Positions 1 through 7,044 of a stretch of DNA of 36,302 nt are shown piece by piece. Made by a program: the position numbers and the translations under genes. The DNA is from Agathobacter sp. (lineage in GTDB: Bacteria > Bacillota > Clostridia > Lachnospirales > Lachnospiraceae): positions 1 through 36,302 of the forward strand of contig JALEPP010000139.1 of NCBI GenBank assembly GCA_022767075.1, written 5' to 3'. Positions within the stretch are counted from its first letter, which is position 1, and each line of letters begins with the position of its first letter. The notes beneath the pieces were generated by a model, which made no database searches, was not told where the DNA came from, and saw only the letters and a list, made by a program, of their open reading frames with translations.

Positions 1-23
1 AATGGTAAGTTTTGGAGGAGTTA

Positions 24-212
24 ATGAAAGAACTTAGCATATTTATAGATGAATCAGGAGACTTTGGAGAAATTACAGAGCGACCGGCATACTATCTGGT
101 AACACTTTTGTTCCATGATCAGAAGAATGAAATTGCTTCAAGTGTTAAAAGGCTTGAGGATAGTATCAAGAAATCTGGATTCCGGATTCCGGATTTCCGG
201 ATTTGCTTTTGA
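24..212 (+). pseudogene. DUF3800-type protein, truncated N-terminal remnant
   Basis: About 62 residues are readable from an ATG at 24, which has GGAGG five bases upstream. The opening ELSIFIDESGDFG, with its acidic IDESGDFG motif, is characteristic of the N-terminus of DUF3800 proteins. These are normally 200 residues or more and are often found in mobile or defence-associated regions. The frame runs into four near-tandem copies of a TCCGGAT heptamer (about 174-203) and then a stop. I see no continuation of the family in any frame downstream, so this is a broken gene and not a short protein. The function of intact relatives is not firmly established; an RNase H-like fold has been suggested. 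Confidence 0.6.
174..203. repeat. Four near-perfect TCCGGAT heptamers
   Basis: Consecutive copies read TCTGGAT, TCCGGAT, TCCGGAT and TTCCGGAT. They lie at the point where the DUF3800 frame stops resembling its family. A 7-bp unit shifts the frame at each gain or loss, so slippage here could have broken the gene. Confidence 0.7.
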
Positions 213-236
213 GTACATATTTTTGGACACCACCAC

Positions 237-245
237 TGATATAAT
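237..245 (+). promoter_or_regulatory. Extended -10 promoter for the 81-aa/macro gene pair
   Basis: TGATATAAT is a perfect extended -10 (TGnTATAAT), 27 bases before the likely ATG at 273. No good -35 is visible, which is acceptable for an extended -10 promoter. Confidence 0.5.
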
Positions 246-272
246 ATTAATATAGAAAGGAAGGTGGCCGTT

Positions 273-509
273 ATGTATACATACTATTTTAATGAAGAAA
301 CTTGTACCTTATATAAGTATTCGGGTGGTGCTTTTGCTGAGGAATACATAGATGATGTAATCGAATGGAGAGTTGTAGGCATTAATGAGATAGAAGGATT
401 AGAGCCCATATCTGAGGAAGATGCTGACGATATTATAAAAGAGTTTGAGGGAGATGAATACGACCTAGTAGATGGTTATGTTCTTTGCGACTTTAGTGGG
501 GAGATATAA
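273..509 (+). CDS. Small acidic protein of unknown family
   Basis: I do not recognise this 78-residue protein. It is strongly acidic, with runs such as EEDADDIIKEFEGDEYD, and is rich in Tyr near its N-terminus (MYTYYF). It has no membrane segment. The ATG at 273 is preferred over an in-frame GTG at 264 because the purine-rich AAGGAAGG ribosome site ends about eight bases before it. It ends two bases before the GTG of the macro-domain gene, so the two are almost certainly co-transcribed and probably translationally coupled. Its role may therefore be tied to that of the macro protein, for example as a partner or inhibitor. That is only inferred from position. Confidence 0.6.
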   Translation: MYTYYFNEETCTLYKYSGGAFAEEYIDDVIEWRVVGINEIEGLEPISEEDADDIIKEFEGDEYDLVDGYVLCDFSGEI

Positions 510-511
510 TT

Positions 512-1885
512 GTGAAAGATACTGTTGAATTATGTAATAGAGATTTGAAAAAGAGTATTTTTAATGACATTATGTTCTTCTCACTAGCTGAAGGCGGAGC
601 GATGGGAGAACCTGGTGGAGTATTCTTTTTTGATAAAAAGGGACAAACTTATCATTTCAATTATGTGTTTGGTGATGCTGATATGGGAAAGGTTGAAAAG
701 CTATTCCCGGTATTAAGTGACTGTGAGTTTGGGATGTTTGGTCTTGATAGTAAAGTCCCAAAAGGTTGGAACTATGTAAATCTTGGAATGGGTAATCATC
801 TGATTGTCAATGATGCTGTATATCCTGTATTTTTGGAGAGGCTCGGAGATGAAGAAGAACCATCTGTTGTGTATGGTAAATGGGTGGAAATAGCAGATTC
901 TATTCTTAATACAAATGGTGAGTCTTTGTATGGTGATTTAGTCAGCTTTATTGATGAACTGAAAAATGATTCCATAGGAGAGAGGATTGTAGATAAAGAG
1001 AATGACGGCACGATGGAACATCCTATTCAGATGCCTTTTGTGGTCTATTCTTCAGTTGTTAGAGGGTTTGAAAAAGCTGTATATGATTTCGAAGAAGAAC
1101 ATCCTGAATTTGGTTTGAATCAGTATGGTGAGATATTAGATAGATATCACATCCAATGGGAAACTGAATCTATGTCTACGGTAGATGTGAATAGGCTGGA
1201 CGGACAAGGAATTATGGCTTTGATTATGGCTGCTGTCCGTGCAGAACGTTTTTGTGAGGGGGCATTAAAAGAATTCTTTGAAAATGGCTCAATAGAGAAA
1301 TGGTTATTAAGGCTAAAGGAACTTGATGGTGCAAAGGATAATACCAAATTAAATAGTACAATTCAACTGATTAATGGATCCTGTGCTGACCAGAAGGTAG
1401 ATGCAGTCGTTAATGCTGCCAATAAAGGGCTACTAGCAGGTGGTGGTATCTGTGGAGTAATATTTAAGAAAGCTGGAATGCAAGAATTAACACAGGCTTG
1501 CAATGAGATTGCTACTCCTATAAAGGATGGAGATGCGGTTGTTACACCGGCATTTAATATGAAAAATGCTAAAGCTATTATCCATGCTGTGGGACCAAAC
1601 TTTGGAAGAACACCTAGTGCGTTTCAGGAATTATTCAACGCCTACTACAATTCATTAGTAGCATTGAAGGGATATGGATATCATAGCATTTCATTTCCAC
1701 TGATTAGTGCAGGTATATTCGGTGGTTCATTAGATAATCCGGCAGCCGAGTCAACAAAACAATGTTGTAGAGCTTATAAGAGGTTTGTTGAGGATTATCA
1801 TACTTACCAAGTGGATGTAAAACTGTGTGCATTCTCATCAAACGAGATGGTTGAGGCAAAAAGGGTATTTGATTCTTTCTTTTAA
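512..1885 (+). CDS. Macro-domain protein with unknown N-terminal region
   Basis: The protein has 457 residues in three parts. Residues about 1-150 are a region I cannot assign, rich in Gly and aromatics. Residues about 170-272 resemble DUF6508, with the typical ERFCEGALKEFFENG stretch. Residues about 281-457 are a macro (Appr-1''-p) domain showing VNAAN (300-304), the glycine loop AGGGICG (309-315), HAVGP (358-362) and the second phosphate loop SAGIFGG (399-405). Macro domains bind ADP-ribose, and many remove it from proteins or nucleic acids. The GTG start directly follows the preceding stop. Fusion to DUF6508 and the unknown region suggests a stress or conflict role, perhaps as the reversal arm of ADP-ribosylation. 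The macro assignment is secure; the rest is inference. Confidence 0.85.
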   Translation: MKDTVELCNRDLKKSIFNDIMFFSLAEGGAMGEPGGVFFFDKKGQTYHFNYVFGDADMGKVEKLFPVLSDCEFGMFGLDSKVPKGWNYVNLGMGNHLIVNDAVYPVFLERLGDEEEPSVVYGKWVEIADSILNTNGESLYGDLVSFIDELKNDSIGERIVDKENDGTMEHPIQMPFVVYSSVVRGFEKAVYDFEEEHPEFGLNQYGEILDRYHIQWETESMSTVDVNRLDGQGIMALIMAAVRAERFCEGALKEFFENGSIEKWLLRLKELDGAKDNTKLNSTIQLINGSCADQKVDAVVNAANKGLLAGGGICGVIFKKAGMQELTQACNEIATPIKDGDAVVTPAFNMKNAKAIIHAVGPNFGRTPSAFQELFNAYYNSLVALKGYGYHSISFPLISAGIFGGSLDNPAAESTKQCCRAYKRFVEDYHTYQVDVKLCAFSSNEMVEAKRVFDSFF

Positions 1886-1916
1886 TAAATTATTTAGATG
1901 TTGGGAGGTAGCAGAT

Positions 1917-2036
1917 TTGGATATTGAAAAAGCAAAGAAAATGTCATATGAGAGTCTGCGAGGAATGTATAAAAGCTATTTAGAAGGACAGGAGTTGAGC
2001 CGTAACACAGTTCAAACGATGTCTGGAGATACTTAA
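1917..2036 (+). pseudogene. Short N-terminal gene remnant
   Basis: A TTG at 1917 sits eight bases after a strong GGGAGGT ribosome site and opens 39 codons beginning MDIEKAKKMSYESLRGMYK, then a stop. The strong start signal and protein-like composition suggest the beginning of a real gene cut short. I do not recognise the family with confidence. After the stop comes an unusual purine-rich stretch (about 2043-2120) and then the tnpB element. The missing half is not present beyond that element, so simple insertion does not explain the loss. Confidence 0.4.
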
Positions 2037-2193
2037 TGACAATTGGGGGGCGGAGGCATGGAATCAGGAAGTGGCCCAAGGGAGATAGGACCGGGGAAGG
2101 GAAACGTGAGGGAGGCAAAGTAACAGTAAATGAAAAGTTATAAAGCTTTATTAAAGTCAACAGATTTTTATAAGTTAATAAGAGGTAGACCGT

Positions 2194-3357
2194 ATGATAA
2201 AAACAATAAAGGTAATGTTAATGCCTAATAATAAGCAAACAACTAAATTATTCCAATATGCAGGAACAGCAAGGTTTGCTTATAATTGGGCTTTGGCTAA
2301 AGAGCAAGAAAATTATAAAAATGGTGGGAAGTTTATTTCTGATAATGATTTAAGAAAAGAATTTACAATTCTTAAACATACAGACGAATATGCATGGCTT
2401 AATAATGTCTCAAATAATGTCACAAAACAAGCTATTAAGGATGCATGTGAATCTTATAAAAGATTTTTTAAAGGATTAAGTAAATTTCCTAAATACAAAT
2501 CAAAGAAGAAATCAAAACCATCCTTTTTTCAAGACCCGGTAAAGATTAAATTTACTGATACTTATGTTAAAGTAGAGGGTTTTGCAATTAGCAAGAAAAC
2601 AAATAAGCAAAAACTCAATCATATCAGACTTGCTGAAAAGGGACGAATACCTATTGATTGTAAGTATTATAATCCGCGTATTACTTTTGATGGTATTAAC
2701 TGGTGGATTTCTGTAGGCATTGATACAGAAGAATGTAAATGTCAATTGAATGACAGTGGGTTCGGAATTGATTTAGGTATTAAAGATTTAGCGATATGTT
2801 CTGATAATAATAAATATAAGAACATAAATAAATCACAAACGGTTAAAAACTTAGAGAAACAAAAACGCAGATTACAGCGTAGTATCTCTCGTAGTTATGA
2901 GAAAAATAAGAAGAAAGGAAAATACTGTAAAACTAATAATGTAATCAAAAGGGAAAAACTTTTATTAAAAATAAATCGCAGATTATCAAACATCCGTAAT
3001 GATTATTTACATCAGACTACAACTGAAATAGTAAATCGAAAACCAAGATTTATATGTATTGAAGATTTAAATGTAAGTGGAATGATGAAAAATAAACATT
3101 TATCCAAAGCCATTCAGAATCAAGGATTTTATGAATTTCATAGGCAATTAGAATATAAATGTAAAGATAAAGGTATTCAGCTTATAATTGCTGATAGATT
3201 TTATCCATCATCAAAGTTATGTAGTTGCTGTGGAAATATCAAAAAAGACCTGAAACTTTCTGATAGAATTTATAAATGCGACTGTGGAAATATCATTGAT
3301 AGAGATTTTCAGGCGTCATTAAACCTTAAAGTTTATGGAGAGCAATTTGCATCTTAG
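2194..3357 (+). CDS. tnpB: TnpB RNA-guided nuclease, IS605/IS1341 type
   Basis: At 387 residues it is full length for TnpB. The RuvC-like catalytic residues are all present: D193 in GIDLGIKDL, E290 in ICIEDLN and D371 in IIDRDFQASLNL. The zinc ribbon has C343-X2-C346 and C362-X-C364; the one-residue spacing in the second pair is seen in some clostridial relatives. The N-terminus is the usual OrfB helix-turn-helix region. TnpB is a programmable DNA nuclease that uses an omegaRNA made from the element's right end. Nothing looks inactivated, so it may be functional. The gene is clearly more AT-rich than the chromosomal genes to its right, which fits acquisition. Confidence 0.92.
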   Translation: MIKTIKVMLMPNNKQTTKLFQYAGTARFAYNWALAKEQENYKNGGKFISDNDLRKEFTILKHTDEYAWLNNVSNNVTKQAIKDACESYKRFFKGLSKFPKYKSKKKSKPSFFQDPVKIKFTDTYVKVEGFAISKKTNKQKLNHIRLAEKGRIPIDCKYYNPRITFDGINWWISVGIDTEECKCQLNDSGFGIDLGIKDLAICSDNNKYKNINKSQTVKNLEKQKRRLQRSISRSYEKNKKKGKYCKTNNVIKREKLLLKINRRLSNIRNDYLHQTTTEIVNRKPRFICIEDLNVSGMMKNKHLSKAIQNQGFYEFHRQLEYKCKDKGIQLIIADRFYPSSKLCSCCGNIKKDLKLSDRIYKCDCGNIIDRDFQASLNLKVYGEQFAS

Positions 3358-3530
3358 CACATGAAAGCGAATGCAAATATGTACGGATACGTTAATTCGG
3401 AATTTACGCCTATGGAGTGTACAAGAACTTGCGAGTAGATAAGAGCTTTGTTCTATCAAAAGCATACACATTGAAGTAGGAATGAAACATAAAGGTTTAT
3501 AACTTTTTATAAGTTTTCAGTAACGGAATT
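3358..3530 (+). ncRNA. Presumed omegaRNA scaffold and right end of the tnpB element
   Basis: The non-coding tail after tnpB is where TnpB omegaRNAs are encoded. It holds a segment ending in GAAGTAGGAATGAAACATAAAGG, here described by position about 3472-3495, whose AGTAG...TGAAACA core recurs in the tail of the second tnpB element (about 36253-36269). A small TTATAA hairpin follows. The guide would be read from the DNA just past the right end, close to 3515-3535, directly before the cls promoter region. Boundaries are approximate. Confidence 0.5.
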
Positions 3531-3558
3531 GTATATTGTGTAGGGGGAAAAGGTATGT

Positions 3559-3574
3559 TATGGTATTAACCATA
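3559..3574. promoter_or_regulatory. Inverted repeat abutting the cls ribosome site
   Basis: TATGGT-ATTA-ACCATA is a perfect 6-bp inverted repeat that ends right where AGGAGG of the next gene begins. It could be a small operator or a hairpin affecting translation. It is short enough to be chance. Confidence 0.3.
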
Positions 3575-3585
3575 GGAGGATAGAA

Positions 3586-5148
3586 ATGGGAAAAAAGAAG
3601 CCTACTGTGGAGGGAACCTATAAGACTAAAAATGGAATCAAGCGTCTCATGTTCTGCGGAGTAGCCATTCTTTTGCAGTTTGGATTGGTGATATTATTTA
3701 CCAGAACGATGTCGGATGTGGTGGGACCAATTAAGACAGGAATCCATATTGTAAGTATCGCACTAGCTTTATGGATTTACAGCAGAAATCAGACCTCTTC
3801 TATGAAGATGCCATGGATCATGTTGATGTTGGTGTCACCGGTGATTGGTGTGACGCTCTATCTGTTAATCGGTTTGAATGGTGTAACCAGACGAATGAGG
3901 GAGCGCTATGTACAGATTGATCAAAAGCTGTTTCCTATGCTTCCTGAGCAAAATGAGACCTTAGCTACATTGAATCAGATGAATCCAAAAGCGGGAAATA
4001 TTTCCAACTACCTAAAAAATGTAGCGGGATTTCCTGTCTATCAGAATACAAAGGTCAAATACCATGCAACACCGAATATTGCTCTGGAGGAGCTGCTGGA
4101 GGACTTGAGTCGGGCACAAAAATATATCTTTATGGAATATCATGCCATTGAGGATGATGTGCTCTGGGCAAGAATACAGGCAGTGCTGGAGGAACGTGCC
4201 AAAGCAGGGGTAGAAGTGTATGTATTCTACGACGATATGGGCTCCATCTGGTTTGTCAATGATAACTTCTATAACAAGATGGAGGAAAAGGGAATCCATT
4301 GTCGAGTGTTCAATCCATTTATGCCAGGTATCAATGTATTTCTGAACAATCGTGATCACAGAAAGATTACGGTCATTGACGGTAAAATCGGATATACAGG
4401 TGGTTATAACCTGGCCAATGAGTACTTTGAGATTACCATGCCTTATGGACATTGGAAGGATACCGGTGTGCGCCTTGAGGGGGAGGCTGTTGCGACTCTG
4501 ACCATTTTGTTTTTAGAGATGTGGAATGCGGTCAAGGACAATGATGCAGATATTCTGGATGTTAGTAACTATCTAATCAAAAATCAGCTGGTGTGGAATC
4601 AGGGATATGTGCAGCCCTATGGCGATAGTCCTTTGGACCGAGAGCAGGTGGGAGAAGAGGTCTATATCAGCATGTTGAATAAGGCAGAGAGATACTGTTA
4701 TTTTATGACTCCATATCTCATTATCACGGACGAGATGAATCACGCTATGTGTTTAGCCTCGAAAAGAGGGGTGGATGTTCGAATTATAACCCCGGGTATT
4801 CCGGATAAAAAGATGGTCTACGGGGTAACCAGATCCTTCTACTACGATCTTATTCACAATGGCGTTCGCATTTATGAGTGGACACCGGGCTTTTGTCATG
4901 CGAAAATGTGTGTGGTAGACGATGTTATGGCTACCTGTGGCACCATCAATCTGGATTATCGAAGTCTGTATCATCATTTTGAAAATGGATGCTTTTTTGC
5001 GGATTGCGATGTGGTGGGAGAGATCAAGAAGGATTTCTTCAAGACCATGGAGGAAAGTCGAGAAGTGACAGACGTTTACCGAGCAGAAAAGGGAAAGGCA
5101 ATGAAGCTGCGCCAGATATTCTGGCGGTTATTTGCGGGGCTCCTGTAA
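3586..5148 (+). CDS. cls: Cardiolipin synthase
   Basis: The 520-residue protein has two N-terminal membrane helices (about 20-40 and 50-96) and two phospholipase-D HKD motifs: H258-R-K260...D265 within HRKITVIDGKIGYTGGYNLA, and H438-A-K440...D445 within HAKMCVVD. It condenses two phosphatidylglycerol molecules into cardiolipin and glycerol at the inner face of the membrane. Length, order and spacing match bacterial ClsA-type enzymes. An AGGAGG site lies about seven bases before the ATG. The gap to hypB is short (70 bp), so read-through into it is possible, although the two functions are not obviously linked. Its upstream neighbour is the tnpB element, which suggests its original upstream DNA has been disturbed. 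Confidence 0.95.
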   Translation: MGKKKPTVEGTYKTKNGIKRLMFCGVAILLQFGLVILFTRTMSDVVGPIKTGIHIVSIALALWIYSRNQTSSMKMPWIMLMLVSPVIGVTLYLLIGLNGVTRRMRERYVQIDQKLFPMLPEQNETLATLNQMNPKAGNISNYLKNVAGFPVYQNTKVKYHATPNIALEELLEDLSRAQKYIFMEYHAIEDDVLWARIQAVLEERAKAGVEVYVFYDDMGSIWFVNDNFYNKMEEKGIHCRVFNPFMPGINVFLNNRDHRKITVIDGKIGYTGGYNLANEYFEITMPYGHWKDTGVRLEGEAVATLTILFLEMWNAVKDNDADILDVSNYLIKNQLVWNQGYVQPYGDSPLDREQVGEEVYISMLNKAERYCYFMTPYLIITDEMNHAMCLASKRGVDVRIITPGIPDKKMVYGVTRSFYYDLIHNGVRIYEWTPGFCHAKMCVVDDVMATCGTINLDYRSLYHHFENGCFFADCDVVGEIKKDFFKTMEESREVTDVYRAEKGKAMKLRQIFWRLFAGLL

Positions 5149-5218
5149 CGTGCGTTACCGGACAGCTTCACAGATAGAACATGCTCGGAAGAATAGAAGA
5201 AAAAGGAGTAGAAAGAAC

Positions 5219-5890
5219 GTGGCAGAAGTTAAGACCATACAGTTAAATGAAAATATTTATGCAAATAATGAGGAACAGGCAGAGATTACGAGAAAGATGC
5301 TTACGGACAAGGGTATCTTATTCTTGAATATCATGTCTTCACCGGGAAGTGGCAAGACCACAACCTTGACAAACTTAATCAACCGAATGAAGGATCAGTA
5401 TCGCATCGGTGAGATGGATGTAGATATCCAGTCTACCATCGACGCACAGAGAGTGGCAGATGCCACAGGTGTGCGTTCCCTTCAGATTCATAACAGTGGA
5501 TTGTGTCACATTGATGCTGAGATGACAGCAGAGGCCATTGCCCAATTTGGGGTGGAGGATCTGGATATCCTAATCTTAGAGAATATCGGTAACCTTGTAT
5601 GTCCTGCAGAGTTTGATACCGGAGCCCACAAGAATCTCATGATTCTCTCTGTTCCGGAGGGGGAGGACAAGCCTCTCAAATACCCACTCATGTTCTCTCT
5701 TTGTGATGTGGTATTGATTAATAAGATTGATACCATGGAGTTCTTTGATTTTGATATGGAAAAAGCAAAAGAGTACATCTATAAGCTGAATCCAAACACA
5801 ACGATTATTCCAATCAGTGCCAAGACGGGCGAAGGTATGGATGAGCTTGTTGCTTGGATTGAAGAGGAGTATAAAAAGAATCGTGGCTAA
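5219..5890 (+). CDS. hypB: HypB-like nickel-insertion GTPase
   Basis: This 224-residue protein has the Walker A motif SPGSGKTTT (41-49), the HypB signature around ENIGNLVCPAEFD, which supplies the metal-site Cys, and the guanine-specificity motif NKID. HypB hydrolyses GTP to help load nickel into NiFe-hydrogenase. It lacks the His-rich N-terminal nickel store of some homologues. The GTG at 5219 is chosen because AAGGAG lies about ten bases before it and homology begins there; the frame is open further upstream to 5132 but that segment overlaps cls and looks non-coding. No hypA, hypC-F or hydrogenase gene is nearby, so its partner must be elsewhere or its client is different. Confidence 0.88.
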   Translation: MAEVKTIQLNENIYANNEEQAEITRKMLTDKGILFLNIMSSPGSGKTTTLTNLINRMKDQYRIGEMDVDIQSTIDAQRVADATGVRSLQIHNSGLCHIDAEMTAEAIAQFGVEDLDILILENIGNLVCPAEFDTGAHKNLMILSVPEGEDKPLKYPLMFSLCDVVLINKIDTMEFFDFDMEKAKEYIYKLNPNTTIIPISAKTGEGMDELVAWIEEEYKKNRG

Positions 5891-5916
5891 CTCCTAAGAG
5901 CTAGCCACGGAATTTT
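5882..5916. terminator. Bidirectional terminator between hypB and degV-type gene
   Basis: CGTGGCTA (5882-5889) pairs with TAGCCACG (5902-5909), and an inner CTC/GAG pairing extends the stem. AATTTTAT follows on the plus strand, and a T-rich run (CTTTTTATAC on the minus strand) follows in the other direction, so it can serve both convergent genes. The stem includes the hypB stop codon. Confidence 0.75.
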
Positions 5917-5955
5917 ATAATCTATGTGGTTTTTCTATTGTTGTTCTCTATCCGG

Positions 5956-6804
5956 TTATGACTGGAAGAAGGCCAGTGCAATTGCCCCCGGTCCGATATG
6001 GGTACCAATGGCACAGCCGATAGAATAATCCGGTATATCCGGGACTGCCTGATCGTAGAGATCATGGTGGTCCTTTTTGTATTTCATCAAAACGTCGTTG
6101 TTCAGACCACTGTATGCCAACGCAACCGGCATTGAGAAATCAATAGGTCCCTCTTTGTCTATCATTTGACGAAGCATATTGTTGCCAGCTTTGGAGCCTC
6201 TTGCCTTTCCAAGCACGGCAACCTCACCTTCTTCAATGGCGATAACCGGTTTGATGGAAAGCAAAGAACCGGCAGCTGCGGCAGCGGCTGAGATGCGACC
6301 TCCCTTTCTCAGATACTCCAGGGTGTCAAGAAGGGCGATGAGCTTTACATGGTGCTTCTTTTCCTCCAGAGAAGCCAGAATTTCCTCTAAGGTACATCCC
6401 TTATCTCTCAGTGCCACAGCGTGCTCAATCAGGATTCGCTGTCCGATGGTGACACTTAAGCTGTCAAAGGGATAAATGATACCCTCATAGTCAGCAGCAG
6501 CGATGTTGGCACTCTGGAAGCAACCGGAGAGCTTGGAAGACAGAGAGATGACTATGGCTACATCCCCATTGGCTTTTACCTCTTCATAGACCTGCTCGTA
6601 GTCAAAAGGTGAAATCTGACTGGTCTTTGGGAAGACATCGGACTCAATTAACTTTTCAAAGAATTCTGTATGGGACAGGTCTACTCCATCCAGATATTCC
6701 GTTTCGTCAAAGGTGGTTTTAATAGGCAAAACGCGAATGCCCAGCTTCTTTGCTTCCTCCTGGGTGATGTCACAGCCAGAGTCAGCAATGATTTGAATTG
6801 ACAT
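5956..6804 (-). CDS. DegV family fatty-acid-binding protein
   Basis: This is a 282-residue DegV protein. It starts with IQIIADSGCDIT and carries the conserved KTSQISP and SLSSKLSGCFQSA loops that line the fatty-acid pocket, then RKGGRIS and IGPGA near the C-terminus. DegV/FakB proteins hold a fatty acid and present it to the kinase FakA for phosphorylation, feeding phospholipid synthesis from exogenous fatty acids. Which acyl chain this one prefers cannot be read here. It is monocistronic, convergent with hypB, with AGAAAGGAG about eight bases before its ATG. Placement near cardiolipin synthase gives a loose membrane-lipid theme, but the genes are on opposite strands and not one operon. Confidence 0.92.
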   Translation of the reverse strand: MSIQIIADSGCDITQEEAKKLGIRVLPIKTTFDETEYLDGVDLSHTEFFEKLIESDVFPKTSQISPFDYEQVYEEVKANGDVAIVISLSSKLSGCFQSANIAAADYEGIIYPFDSLSVTIGQRILIEHAVALRDKGCTLEEILASLEEKKHHVKLIALLDTLEYLRKGGRISAAAAAAGSLLSIKPVIAIEEGEVAVLGKARGSKAGNNMLRQMIDKEGPIDFSMPVALAYSGLNNDVLMKYKKDHHDLYDQAVPDIPDYSIGCAIGTHIGPGAIALAFFQS

Positions 6805-6977
6805 GGTTTGTCTCCTTTCTGAAAACGACTTTTAAAATGCAGTTTCCTTTACAATCAGATAAATAGCTGATGTACAAGGTTGGTTTATATTATCGTTTCC
6901 ATGAGACCTACCTTACCCTATAAAGGACATCTTGTCAAATAATTCTCAGGAATACCTTTTATAGATGGGGTGAATCA

Positions 6978-6986
6978 TGGTATAAT
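6978..6986 (+). promoter_or_regulatory. Extended -10 promoter for the CmpB-type gene
   Basis: TGGTATAAT is a perfect extended -10. The -35 position (about 6958) is only TTTATA. It lies 58 bases before the ATG at 7045. The rest of the 240-bp gap shows no further structure that I can support. Confidence 0.6.
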
Positions 6987-7044
6987 TGTAGGAAATGATG
7001 CTAGTCATCGGTAACTGGAATATACTACTAAGGAGAAGGAAAAT

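Larger units (their letters stand above)
2140..3530 (+). mobile_element. IS605-type element with tnpB only
   Basis: The element consists of a lone tnpB with flanking AT-rich palindromes. On the left is a perfect 12-bp palindrome, ATAAAGCTTTAT (2140-2151). On the right is a small TTATAA...TTATAA hairpin (about 3498-3513) in the presumed right end. There is no tnpA, so it would depend on a transposase in trans. Both ends are approximate because I cannot compare it with an empty site. It lies directly upstream of cardiolipin synthase and may have replaced part of that gene's original upstream region. Confidence 0.55.

Noticed and set aside
2058-2123. A 21-codon frame starting ATG in the purine-rich stretch before tnpB
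   Set aside because: GGAGG lies only one base before the ATG, the peptide is low-complexity, and nothing supports translation.
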